A stretch of DNA of 64,000 bases from Flavobacterium turcicum (lineage in GTDB: Bacteria; Bacteroidota; Bacteroidia; Flavobacteriales; Flavobacteriaceae), in the NCBI RefSeq assembly GCF_011365745.1, contig NZ_JAAOBY010000001.1, positions 186,001 to 250,000 on the forward strand, given 5' to 3'. Positions 44,279-52,524 of this stretch are shown here, in pieces. The position numbers and the translations under genes are program-made. The notes beneath the pieces were generated by a model. The model did not search any database and was not told the origin of the DNA. It worked only from the letters and a program-made list of their open reading frames with translations. The first letter of the stretch is position 1. The number at the start of each line of letters is the position of its first letter.

Positions 44279-47062
44279 ATGTCAAACTTTAGGGTAACTC
44301 TTGCCATTTTATTTTTTGTAACCTTTACAGCTTTTGCTCAAAAAAGCAAAGTATCAGGAACATTAACCGCTGGAAGCGAAAAAACACCTATTTACAATTC
44401 GGTAATCGCATTATTAACGCCGGTCGATTCGGTGCTTTATAAATTTACACGTTCTGATAAAGACGGAAAATTTTTATTGAACAATGTAAAACCAGGCAGC
44501 TATATCTTGATGACTTCTCACAGTCAATATGCTGATTATTTAGATGATATTACTTTAACCGAAACAGACCGAAACTTAGGCAACATCAACTTAATGAGTA
44601 AAATGGAATTACTCCGAGAAGTGGTCATTAAAACGGGTTCTATCAAGATTAAAGGCGATACAACTAGTTACCGCGCCAGCGATTTTCAAGTGGATGCCAA
44701 TGCTAACGTAGAGGAACTTCTAAAAAAATTACCCGGAATTCAAGTGGATAAAAACGGGACAATCAAAGCTATGGGTGAAACGGTTGAAAAAGTTTTGGTT
44801 GATGGCGAAGAATTTTTTGGTGATGATCCCGGTATGGCCGTAAAAAATTTACGTGCCGATGCTATTAAAGAGGTACAAGTTTTCAATAAAAAAAGCGACC
44901 AAGCTGAATTTACAGGAATTGACGACGGCGAGACTAAAAAAACGATCAATCTTAAGTTGAAAGAAGATAAAAAGAAAGGCTATTTTGGTAAAATTGACGG
45001 AGCAAATGAGCCCACAGCTGATAATGATTCACGTAACAACAGTAATATTTTGGTGAGCAGTTTTAAAGGAAAAAGAAAACTATCAGCTTTTTTATTAAAT
45101 GGTAATACGGGTCAAGATGGTTTAAGTTGGGAGGACAGTGATAAATTTGGAGGTGGTGATGGTAATGTAAGTATGAACATGGATGATGATGGTAATGTGA
45201 GCTATGAGTGGACCGGTGGTGAAAATGATGACGAGCCGTATGTAGATACTCAAAATGGATTTATCAAAAATACCAATGCGGGTTTGCAATACAATAACAA
45301 ATGGAACGACAAACACAGTTTAAATTTGTCGCCTAAATACAACCGACAAAGCTATCAAAACACTAGCAGCCGAAATACGCAAACACAAGTAGGCGATACG
45401 CAACTCAATCAAAACAGCTCAACGGTCAGTAATGTAAATAGAGATAATTTTAAAGCAAACGTAGTTTATGATGTGAAAATAGACTCAATAAATACCTTAA
45501 AGGTTACGGCAAAAACTAATTTTTACACTACCGAAAGTGACGAATTTACTAACGGAGATACCAGAGGAAATGATGGTTTGTTGCGCAACAGACAAGAGCG
45601 AATGTTTACCACAAATTCTGATAAGCAAGCGCTTTCTGCAAGTGTATTATTCAAACATAAATTTGCAAAACCGCGTAGAACCTTGTCAGTAAATAGTAGC
45701 TGGAACACATTAAACAGCAACTCTAATAATTTTTTGAAATCAAGTAATGAAAGCTACGAAGGCGGAGCTTTGGCTTTTAGTAATGAAGTAGATCAAAATA
45801 AAGTGGGCGAGAAAAACACACAAAATGTGAGTGTAAATACGACCTATACAGAACCTTTAGGTAAAAAGGTGGCTTTGCAATTGTCCTATCAAATTACGAA
45901 TAACAGCGGCAATAGTAATTTTATCACCTACGATTTCTCTGATTTGAGCGGACGTTATGATGTAGTTGTTGATTCCTTATCCAATCAATTTGAGCAAAAC
46001 ATTACAACACACAAACCTTTAATTAAGTTGAGTTACAATGCAAAAAAGATCACTTACAGTTTTGGTAGTGGTTTTGGTTTTACTTTTTTTGATTTACAAG
46101 ATTTATCTCAAAACAAAGAGTATAACCGCAGTTTTACTAACTTTTTTCCATCGGCAAACTTTTCATATAAATACAAAAGCAACAGTAACCTGCGTTTTAG
46201 CTATCAAGGAGCTACAAGACAACCTACTATTGATCAGTTGCAACCGCTTCGAAACAACCAGGATTTTTTCAACCAAGTTGTAGGTAACCCAGATTTGAAG
46301 CAATCATTTACGAACAGTTTTAATGTTACACATAGCACCTATAGCATTTTAACCGAAACCAATTTTTTTCAGAGTGTATCTTTTAGAACAACAGCAAACT
46401 TGATTTCGTTTAACAGAGATATCGATCCAGAAAGTGCAAAAACAGTAACTACTCCTATTAACACCAATGGTAATTTTTCGGCAAATGTTTATATGGGTTA
46501 TGGTTTTAAATTAAAAAAATTGAACCTATTTGTTAATTTGAATCCGTCTCTTAATTACAACAGGTCTGTAAATAGCATCAACAAACAAATTAATAATTCG
46601 GATAATTTGAACTCTAGTTTTGGTCTCTATATTAACAAATCGAAAGAAAAAAAATACGATTTAACTTTGAGCAACACCTTCTCAAACAGTCGTAATAGTA
46701 CTTCGCAAAACAATCAAGTTAGGTCTTTTAATACCAATGAACTAGGTTTTAGAGCAGGTGTTTATTTAACACAAAAATGGAAAATTGAATCAGATTACAA
46801 TTGGTACGCCCGTCAAAAAACACTTGAATTTCAAGACCAACTTTCTAACCAACTTTGGAACGCAAGATTACAACGCACCTTTAAGAAAGAGGAGTTTACA
46901 GCTTATTTTTTAGTGAGAGATATTTTGAATCAAAACGTGGGAATTAATCGATTTATCTATGAAAATACGGTAGGTGAAGAGCGTAACGACAGATTGAAAC
47001 GATATGCTATGATTGGGTTTACATGGAATTTTAAAAACAAAAACATAGAAGAAAAAAAATAG
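44279..47062 (+). CDS. outer-membrane beta-barrel family protein (TonB-receptor-like, OMP_b-brl type)
   Basis: 927 residues from the chosen start. Signal peptide (ending TAFAQ), a carboxypeptidase-regulatory-like beta domain (about 22-105), a plug-like region with LPGIQVDKNGTIKAMGETVE, VLVDGEEFFGDDPG and then a long beta-barrel with Asn/Ser-rich loops. It resembles the PF14905-type outer-membrane beta-barrels of Bacteroidetes, relatives of TonB-dependent receptors. The frame is open 24 codons upstream but that would bury the signal peptide, so ATG 44279 is preferred. GLPGLI gene follows after 49 nt. Confidence 0.85.
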   Translation: MSNFRVTLAILFFVTFTAFAQKSKVSGTLTAGSEKTPIYNSVIALLTPVDSVLYKFTRSDKDGKFLLNNVKPGSYILMTSHSQYADYLDDITLTETDRNLGNINLMSKMELLREVVIKTGSIKIKGDTTSYRASDFQVDANANVEELLKKLPGIQVDKNGTIKAMGETVEKVLVDGEEFFGDDPGMAVKNLRADAIKEVQVFNKKSDQAEFTGIDDGETKKTINLKLKEDKKKGYFGKIDGANEPTADNDSRNNSNILVSSFKGKRKLSAFLLNGNTGQDGLSWEDSDKFGGGDGNVSMNMDDDGNVSYEWTGGENDDEPYVDTQNGFIKNTNAGLQYNNKWNDKHSLNLSPKYNRQSYQNTSSRNTQTQVGDTQLNQNSSTVSNVNRDNFKANVVYDVKIDSINTLKVTAKTNFYTTESDEFTNGDTRGNDGLLRNRQERMFTTNSDKQALSASVLFKHKFAKPRRTLSVNSSWNTLNSNSNNFLKSSNESYEGGALAFSNEVDQNKVGEKNTQNVSVNTTYTEPLGKKVALQLSYQITNNSGNSNFITYDFSDLSGRYDVVVDSLSNQFEQNITTHKPLIKLSYNAKKITYSFGSGFGFTFFDLQDLSQNKEYNRSFTNFFPSANFSYKYKSNSNLRFSYQGATRQPTIDQLQPLRNNQDFFNQVVGNPDLKQSFTNSFNVTHSTYSILTETNFFQSVSFRTTANLISFNRDIDPESAKTVTTPINTNGNFSANVYMGYGFKLKKLNLFVNLNPSLNYNRSVNSINKQINNSDNLNSSFGLYINKSKEKKYDLTLSNTFSNSRNSTSQNNQVRSFNTNELGFRAGVYLTQKWKIESDYNWYARQKTLEFQDQLSNQLWNARLQRTFKKEEFTAYFLVRDILNQNVGINRFIYENTVGEERNDRLKRYAMIGFTWNFKNKNIEEKK

Positions 47063-47111
47063 AATAAGAGAAATCAATTTTCTTTAAAAAATCATAAAAA
47101 AATACAATACT

Positions 47112-47873
47112 ATGAAAACCTATTATGTATATCTAATGCTACTTGTATTTACTGGCAATTGTTTTGCGCAACAGTTTGTAGATAAAGCTGTTATTGAATA
47201 TGAAGTGAGCACCAACCTTAAAAAAACAATGAGTAATGACAGTTGGAATGAGCAAATGAAAGAGAGCATATCTGATCTTAAAATTTCGTATTACAACTAT
47301 ACGTTTGAGAATAATAAAAGCTTGTTTAAATTTGACCGATGGAGTCCAAAAACTAAAATTCCGAATTACGAAAAAGAGGCAGACGAAGAGAATATTTGGT
47401 TTTTTGATTTTGCGAATCGCAAGATGAACGTTCAAAAGCAAATTGTGGGAACCAATTTTGTAATAGCAGATAGCATTCCAAAAATTGAATGGAAAATTAC
47501 AAATGAACATCGTGAAATTGCGGGTTACAATTGTAGAAAAGCTGTTGGTAAAATTTTTGACGAAGTATATGTATTTGCTTTTTACACCGATGATATCACC
47601 ATTTCAGGAGGTCCGTGCACTATAAATGGATTACCAGGAATGATTTTGGGTTTATCAATACCGCGTTTGTACACCTCGTATATTGCTACCAAAGTAGATT
47701 TGAAAATAAAAGACTCGAGTATCATTCAACCTATAACGGCTAAAAAAATGTATGATTTGAATGGTCTCAAAACTTTGATTGAGGAAAAAACAAAAGATTG
47801 GTACAGCTATGGCGAAGATAAAGAGGAGAATAAGCGCCAGAAAAGCATGTTTTTGTGGAATGCCTTTTTGTAA
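47112..47873 (+). CDS. GLPGLI family secreted protein
   Basis: 253 residues with a signal peptide (ending GNCFAQ). The hallmark INGLPGMILGL is a variant of GLPGLI around residues 175-185; the preceding EIAGYNCRKAVG and YVFAFYTDDI segments are also family-typical. GLPGLI proteins are Bacteroidetes-specific periplasmic or surface proteins of unknown function, frequently paired with the outer-membrane beta-barrel type encoded just upstream. It is probably co-transcribed with it and ends in a terminator. Confidence 0.9.
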   Translation: MKTYYVYLMLLVFTGNCFAQQFVDKAVIEYEVSTNLKKTMSNDSWNEQMKESISDLKISYYNYTFENNKSLFKFDRWSPKTKIPNYEKEADEENIWFFDFANRKMNVQKQIVGTNFVIADSIPKIEWKITNEHREIAGYNCRKAVGKIFDEVYVFAFYTDDITISGGPCTINGLPGMILGLSIPRLYTSYIATKVDLKIKDSSIIQPITAKKMYDLNGLKTLIEEKTKDWYSYGEDKEENKRQKSMFLWNAFL

Positions 47874-47894
47874 ATAATTGGACCAGAACAGATA

Positions 47895-47943
47895 AAAAAA
47901 ATTCCAAATCCCAGCTTTAAAAGTTGGTATTTGGAATTTTTAA
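47895..47943. terminator. bidirectional terminator
   Basis: AAAAATTCCAAAT pairs with ATTTGGAATTTTT around a 19-nt loop that itself contains a short CAGCTTT/AAAGTTG pairing. It serves the convergent GLPGLI and reductase genes. Confidence 0.8.
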
Positions 47944-47960
47944 TATTGGATAATTACTTT

Positions 47961-49013
47961 TTAAACATCATCATAATCAACATAAATCGTGTCCGATGTA
48001 GGATGCGCTTGACAAGTAAGTATCAAACCATCGGCAATTTCTTTATCCGTAAGGATAGAATTCTTAGACATTTCAGCAGTTCCAGAGGTAACACGAGCCA
48101 AACAACTGCTGCAAATTCCGCCTTGGCAAGAATATGGAGCATCAATTCCTTGTTTTAATGCGGCATCTAGAACGGTTTGTTTTTGCGACATTTCAAAAGT
48201 AGTCTCTTCGTCATCTACCAAAACAGTAATTTTTGAATGACCGCCCAATGATTTTTCGATTTTATTTTCTTTGGTTGACGAAGCAAACAATTCAAATTTA
48301 ATATTTGATTCTTTTACATTGTGCTCTTTTAAAACTCCAGAAACGGTATTGATCATTTCTTCAGGTCCACACAAGTAAAATTTAGAAAACTCAAGTTCTT
48401 TGTGTTTTGTATTTAAAACAAAATTCACGCTTGATTTTTCGATACGTCCAAACAAAGCATTTTCAACTTTAGCTTGACTGTACACATAATGCACAAACAA
48501 ACGACCTACATATTGCAATTGCAAATCGTGTAACTCTTGGTGAAAAATAGTGTCTTCAGGTGATTTGTTGCCATAAACCAAAACAAAAGTGCTGTTAGGT
48601 TCGTTGTGTAAAACCGATTTTAAGATCGACATTACAGGAGTAATTCCACTTCCTGCCGCAAAAGCAGCGTAGTTGCGTTGGCGATCAGCCTGAGGTTCAA
48701 AAGTAAATTTCCCTTCCGGAGTTCCTACTTCAAGAACGTCACCCGCTTGGAGTTTGGTGTTGGCAAATTGCGAAAACAAACCATTAGGAACGGCTTTAAC
48801 AGCAATTCGAAGTTCATCACTATCAGGCGAAGAACAAATAGAGTAGGCTCTACGAATTTCTTGACCGTCAAGGGTTAGTTTTAAGTTCAAATATTGACCA
48901 GCAATAAAAGCATAATTGGCTTTTAATTCTTGTGGTACGTTAAAAAGTATGGAAACTGCATCTTTAGTTTCGCGTTTTACTTCTTTTATAATAAGTTTTA
49001 AAAAAGACGACAT
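47961..49013 (-). CDS. PaaE-like FAD/NAD(P)H oxidoreductase with C-terminal 2Fe-2S ferredoxin domain
   Basis: 350 residues. FAD-binding RRAYSICSSP and the NAD(P)-binding AAGSGITPVMSIL lie in a ferredoxin-reductase core (about 1-235). The C-terminal plant-type [2Fe-2S] domain shows CQGGICSSC plus a fourth Cys in ILTCQAHP. The order FNR core then ferredoxin matches PaaE/PaaK-type reductases. It stands alone, without paaABCD, so a phenylacetate role is not supported; it more likely supplies electrons to an unknown oxygenase or desaturase. It has its own -7 element. Confidence 0.9.
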   Translation of the reverse strand: MSSFLKLIIKEVKRETKDAVSILFNVPQELKANYAFIAGQYLNLKLTLDGQEIRRAYSICSSPDSDELRIAVKAVPNGLFSQFANTKLQAGDVLEVGTPEGKFTFEPQADRQRNYAAFAAGSGITPVMSILKSVLHNEPNSTFVLVYGNKSPEDTIFHQELHDLQLQYVGRLFVHYVYSQAKVENALFGRIEKSSVNFVLNTKHKELEFSKFYLCGPEEMINTVSGVLKEHNVKESNIKFELFASSTKENKIEKSLGGHSKITVLVDDEETTFEMSQKQTVLDAALKQGIDAPYSCQGGICSSCLARVTSGTAEMSKNSILTDKEIADGLILTCQAHPTSDTIYVDYDDV

Positions 49014-49029
49014 GTGATAATTTTTTTTA

Positions 49030-49037
49030 CAAAGATA
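49030..49037 (-). promoter_or_regulatory. -7 promoter element of the PaaE-like gene
   Basis: Minus strand TATCTTTG fits TAnnTTTG, 16 nt before the start codon. Confidence 0.55.
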
Positions 49038-49078
49038 CTAAAGTCAATAGGTAAGTTAAATTAAAGTAATTGAAAATT

Positions 49079-49122
49079 TACATACCTAGAATTGTTATGT
49101 ATAAGATTCTTATGTATATTTG
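49079..49122 (+). promoter_or_regulatory. promoter of padR with candidate autoregulatory operator
   Basis: TTG (49092-49094), a 20-nt spacer and TATATTTG (49115-49122) give a consensus Bacteroidetes promoter. The word TTATGTATA occurs twice (49095-49103 and 49110-49118), 15 nt apart, and the reverse-complement word TACATA sits just upstream (about 49079-49084). Repeats of the ATGTA/TACAT type within the promoter are what would be expected of a PadR-binding site; that is inference. Confidence 0.6.
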
Positions 49123-49137
49123 TTTTTCCAAAAGAAA

Positions 49138-49485
49138 ATGAAAATGAAAAACTCACAATTGTACAAAGGAAGTCTGAATACGATTATCATGAAATTGCTA
49201 GAAGAAAATGGCAAGATGTACGGCTATGAAATCACTCAGAAAGTAAAAGCGATTACTGCGGGCGAGTTGAATATTACCGAAGGCGCTTTGTATCCTGCCT
49301 TGCACAAACTTGAGGCCGAAGGAATTTTGGATGTTGAAATTGAAAAAGTAGACAACCGCATGCGCAAGTATTACAAACTGACCGAAGCAGGCGAGAAGGA
49401 AACCGTTAATAGACTTTCAGAACTCGAGGATTTCATCAGAAACATGCAGAGTTTAGTGAACCCTAAGCCTAGTTTAGAATTTTAA
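49138..49485 (+). CDS. PadR-family transcriptional regulator
   Basis: 115 residues from ATG 49138 (a second ATG at 49144 would give 113). Winged-helix features: LYKGSLNTIIMKLLEENGKMYGYEI, then ELNITEGALYPALHKLEAEGIL with the conserved Tyr-Pro, and the wing RKYYKLTEAGEKE. Small PadR proteins of this group repress neighbouring membrane-transport operons. The frame is open upstream from a TTG at 49120, but that lies inside the -7 element, so it is not used. It is 10 nt upstream of the first of four paralogous membrane proteins and likely controls them. Confidence 0.92.
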   Translation: MKMKNSQLYKGSLNTIIMKLLEENGKMYGYEITQKVKAITAGELNITEGALYPALHKLEAEGILDVEIEKVDNRMRKYYKLTEAGEKETVNRLSELEDFIRNMQSLVNPKPSLEF

Positions 49486-49495
49486 TTTTTAGAAT

Positions 49496-50149
49496 ATGCA
49501 ATTAACCACCGAACAAATAGAATGTATCAATCAAACCTTAATTGCAAAAGGGGTGAAGTTTGACGATTTGAAACTAGAAGTTTTAGACCATATTGCTACT
49601 GAAATTGAAAATGAAATGGAAGTTTCAAATAATGACTTTTCAGTAGTTTTTAATCAGGTTTTTGAAAATTGGAATTCTGAATTACAACCAACTAGAGCTT
49701 TTTTCTCCCTGAATACATATTATCCTAAATTGGCGCGAAATGCTTTTAGAAATCAAATAAAACTAGAAATAGTTACAACTATTATACTCTCTGCAGTATT
49801 GTTTTTTAGTTTTCAATTGTTATCGGATTCTAATATAAAACTCCAGTTTATTTTATGGATTAAGAAAGTGTTTTTTTACGCCTATATTGGAACAATATTA
49901 TTGATGTTTATTTTTAAATTTTTCAATTCAAAATCAAAGGTATCGTCCACTTTTAGGCATTCATTTGATACAAGATTCCCGGTGATTTTTGTTTGGTTAG
50001 CTTTTATTTTCAATGATAATATACCTCATGATGCAACCAATCAAAATTTGTTTGTACTGTCAATGGGATGCCTTTTTATGTACTTACTTTCTTTTATTTA
50101 TTTAGGATTTAAGCATTATCAATTCCAAAGAAGATTTTTATTTAATTAG
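49496..50149 (+). CDS. membrane protein with LTTEQI..DH N-terminal domain, paralog 1 of 4
   Basis: 217 residues. An N-terminal cytoplasmic-looking helical domain of about 85 residues (LTTEQIECINQ, FDDLKLEVLDHIATEIE) is followed by about four membrane helices and a short basic tail. It is clearly homologous to the genes at 50261, 50952 and 51637. The N-terminal part resembles the regulator-associated helical domains (DUF1700/HAAS-like) often encoded next to PadR. No catalytic residues are evident. Probably co-transcribed with padR. Function unknown. Confidence 0.7.
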   Translation: MQLTTEQIECINQTLIAKGVKFDDLKLEVLDHIATEIENEMEVSNNDFSVVFNQVFENWNSELQPTRAFFSLNTYYPKLARNAFRNQIKLEIVTTIILSAVLFFSFQLLSDSNIKLQFILWIKKVFFYAYIGTILLMFIFKFFNSKSKVSSTFRHSFDTRFPVIFVWLAFIFNDNIPHDATNQNLFVLSMGCLFMYLLSFIYLGFKHYQFQRRFLFN

Positions 50150-50166
50150 AATTTATTTTCTACAAG

Positions 50167-50194
50167 TTTGTCATGCTGAGGAATGAAGCATCTC
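50167..50194 (+). repeat. short intergenic repeat, copy A (inverted relative to copy B at 52354)
   Basis: The word GTCATGCTGAGGAATGAAGC and flanking bases (50167-50194) match the reverse complement of 52354-52381 at 26 of 28 positions. I have seen this GTCATGCTGAGGAA-type repeat in many Bacteroidetes intergenic regions. It lies immediately upstream of a decayed paralog tail. Confidence 0.7.
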
Positions 50195-50211
50195 TAAAAA
50201 TTGTATTTAAT

Positions 50212-50250
50212 TTTAGACACAAAATCAAAAAAAAACACCAACTGAATTAA
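50212..50250 (+). pseudogene. relic 3' end of a fifth LTTEQI paralog
   Basis: Reading in the frame that ends at the TAA of 50248-50250 gives FRHKIKKKHQLN then stop. The paralog at 50952-51626 ends IKHVAKVKKQYQLN, and the DNA CCAACTGAATTAATCTTTAG shared with the end of that gene (51618 onward, leading to the next ATG) is identical in both places. It looks like the last 12 codons plus the intergenic leader of a deleted or interrupted copy that once preceded paralog 2. Confidence 0.65.
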
Positions 50251-50260
50251 TCTTTAGAAG

Positions 50261-50941
50261 ATGAAACTAACCACCGAACAAATAGCACAAATAGAAGAGA
50301 CTTTAGTTTTAAACGGTCTTGTTTATCAAGATGTGAAGCTAGAAATAATTGACCACATAGCATCAGAAATTGAAGAAAGAATGAGTCAGGAAGAAATTTC
50401 ATTTGACAGTGTCTGTAAATCAGTTTTTGAGAAATGGAAAAGTGCACTAGTAATTTCTTCAAGTTATGCTTGGTTAGGAGCTTTCTTTAAAGCACCTCAA
50501 TTTGTAGTAGACAAATTAGTCGCTTATTCTAAAAGAGAGGCTTTACATGTATTTTTTTCAGTTCTTGTTTTCGGGTCTCTACTAGCTTTTATAGTTTCAA
50601 ATACATTTCAAAAAGAAACCTTTAAAGCCATTAGTTTAGCTTTACAAGGAGTTTATACCCTTTTGATGGTATGTATCAGTATAAGTATGTTCTTGATTTG
50701 GAGATCTACAATTAAAACTATGTACGGAAGATTGTTTCTTTTCAGAGGTTGGGTCGTTTTTTTATTTTGCTTACAGTTTAACATCTATAGAGATCCATTG
50801 AAACATTTTGATGCTACTAATTCTTTTTTGCAAAATCTAGTAGGCTGTATATTATTATGTATTCCATTTGTGTACTCTTTCTTTCAATTAATGTTGGCTA
50901 GTGAACATTTTAAAATCGTTAAAAAATTGAAATTAGTTTAA
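50261..50941 (+). CDS. membrane protein with LTTEQI..DH N-terminal domain, paralog 2 of 4
   Basis: 226 residues. N-terminal domain LTTEQIAQIEETLVLNGL...YQDVKLEIIDHIASEIEE, about 90 residues, then about four membrane helices and a basic KIVKKLKLV tail. The first 25 nt of the coding sequence are identical to those of paralog 3. It follows the relic of a fifth copy by 10 nt. Start: ATG at 50261, the position where all paralogs begin MKLTTEQ/MQLTTEQ. Confidence 0.7.
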   Translation: MKLTTEQIAQIEETLVLNGLVYQDVKLEIIDHIASEIEERMSQEEISFDSVCKSVFEKWKSALVISSSYAWLGAFFKAPQFVVDKLVAYSKREALHVFFSVLVFGSLLAFIVSNTFQKETFKAISLALQGVYTLLMVCISISMFLIWRSTIKTMYGRLFLFRGWVVFLFCLQFNIYRDPLKHFDATNSFLQNLVGCILLCIPFVYSFFQLMLASEHFKIVKKLKLV

Positions 50942-50951
50942 TCTTTATTTT

Positions 50952-51626
50952 ATGAAACTAACCACCGAACAAATAGAATACGTATCCAATTACATCAAAT
51001 CCTTAGATATCAAATGGTATGAATTGCAAGTAGAATTTACAGATCACATGGTTACTAGTATGGAGGAGATTTGGGAGAACGATCCTGAGTTAACATTTCA
51101 TCAAGTGAAGCAGTGCGCTGAAAGTAAGTTTGTAGGGCATTCTAGTTTTAAATCGATTCAAGAAGAACGAAAAGGTATTTTGCAAAAGGAATACAATAGA
51201 AGTCAACGAAAAATGATTGTGGAATTTTTAAAATTCCCCAAAATTATTGGAAGTATTATGTTAGGAATTCTCGCCTACCAAGCTTCTTTTTACTTTGAGA
51301 AACCTAGTAAGTCCTTAGGATTATTATTTGCATTGTTATTAGTTTTTATAATTCCAGGATTGTATAACTTCTTCAAGAATTATAAAATTCAAGGAAAACG
51401 TTTTTTAGCAGTAAGTTACTATTCTTTAAGTTTAACAGTTTCGATGATTTTCCCTAATATAGGAATCAACCTAACTAATGTTTTTAAAGAAGAAATCCAG
51501 CAGAATCATCTTTTGTTCATATCGCTTATTTGTTTTTGGGTCGTTGGACTTTTGTTTTGCGCAACAGGAGTCTATCTTGATATAAAACATGTAGCAAAAG
51601 TTAAAAAACAATACCAACTGAATTAA
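50952..51626 (+). CDS. membrane protein with LTTEQI..DH N-terminal domain, paralog 3 of 4
   Basis: 224 residues. The most diverged copy: LTTEQIEYVSNYIKSLDIKW then YELQVEFTDHMVTSMEE keeps the Asp-His and the following Glu but changes most neighbours, and the region after residue 60 differs in length and charge. About four membrane helices follow (from about residue 88). It starts 10 nt after paralog 2 and ends 10 nt before paralog 4, so the three share an operon. Confidence 0.7.
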   Translation: MKLTTEQIEYVSNYIKSLDIKWYELQVEFTDHMVTSMEEIWENDPELTFHQVKQCAESKFVGHSSFKSIQEERKGILQKEYNRSQRKMIVEFLKFPKIIGSIMLGILAYQASFYFEKPSKSLGLLFALLLVFIIPGLYNFFKNYKIQGKRFLAVSYYSLSLTVSMIFPNIGINLTNVFKEEIQQNHLLFISLICFWVVGLLFCATGVYLDIKHVAKVKKQYQLN

Positions 51627-51636
51627 TCTTTAGAAG

Positions 51637-52308
51637 ATGAAATTAACCACCCAACAAATAGAATCTATCAATCAAATTTTAATAGCAAAAGGACTGAATT
51701 TTGACGATTTGAAAGTAGAAGTTTTAGATCATATCGCTACTGAAATAGAAGAGAAAATACAGAATACAAATTGTGCTTTTGATGTTGCTTTTAAGGAAGT
51801 TCTTGAAAAATGGGAGCCAGAATTTAAACCATCCTTTTCGGGATTTATAGGTTTTACAAACCCAAGAATAATGACTGTCAAATGCCACAAAATAGTGAAA
51901 AGACAATTTTTAACCGCAATTGCAACTTCATCTTTGCTTACGCTCGTATTCTTGCTTTTTGTCAGAAACTCAAGCCTCGGATTGTTTCTTGCAGCTATCC
52001 AAGGAACCCTGAGATCATTTGTTCTTTTAGAATTTGGGTTGGTTGCTCTAGCTTGGATTTTAATTTGGAGGTCAAAACACCAAACTACTTATGGTTATTT
52101 GATGAACAAAAAAAGCGCTGGCATAATGATCTTTTTACTTATGATGGGGATTGGTTTATTTCCAGTTAAAATAAATCATCCAGATGTTAAAATTGCTTTC
52201 GTATCGGTTTTCGCAGCCATAATTTACATTGTCAGCACCAAAATTTACTTGAAACTAGCATACAAACATTTTGAGTTTGTAAAGAAAATATCGCTTGTAA
52301 AACCATAA
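51637..52308 (+). CDS. membrane protein with LTTEQI..DH N-terminal domain, paralog 4 of 4
   Basis: 223 residues. Its N-terminal 40 residues are nearly identical to paralog 1 (IAKGLNFDDLKVEVLDHIAT against IAKGVKFDDLKLEVLDHIAT), at protein and DNA level, while the four-helix membrane part has diverged strongly. It reads LTTQQIESINQ at the start. The tail has a basic FVKKISLVKP. The intergenic leader before it is the same as the one before paralog 2. An ABC permease gene follows 216 nt later. Confidence 0.7.
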   Translation: MKLTTQQIESINQILIAKGLNFDDLKVEVLDHIATEIEEKIQNTNCAFDVAFKEVLEKWEPEFKPSFSGFIGFTNPRIMTVKCHKIVKRQFLTAIATSSLLTLVFLLFVRNSSLGLFLAAIQGTLRSFVLLEFGLVALAWILIWRSKHQTTYGYLMNKKSAGIMIFLLMMGIGLFPVKINHPDVKIAFVSVFAAIIYIVSTKIYLKLAYKHFEFVKKISLVKP

Positions 52309-52353
52309 ATCCTTACGTGGGTTTTCTTGATGATTTGTTTGCTCTTGATGGCT

Positions 52354-52381
52354 GAGATGCTTCGTTCCTCAGTATGACAAA
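52354..52381 (-). repeat. short intergenic repeat, copy B (inverted copy of 50167)
   Basis: Reverse complement of copy A with two mismatches. It sits 45 nt behind paralog 4, so copies A and B face each other around paralogs 2-4 and the relic. Confidence 0.7.
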
Positions 52382-52524
52382 TAACACTACCTACAAGAGT
52401 AAATTTCCGACACTTAAAAAACCAAAACACAAAGTCAAAAGAGCACTTTTCTTTCAAAAAAAATTACTTCGTTGTAACATTTTCTGACTTTGACTTACTT
52501 ACTAGCAAACCAAAAAACCAAAAG

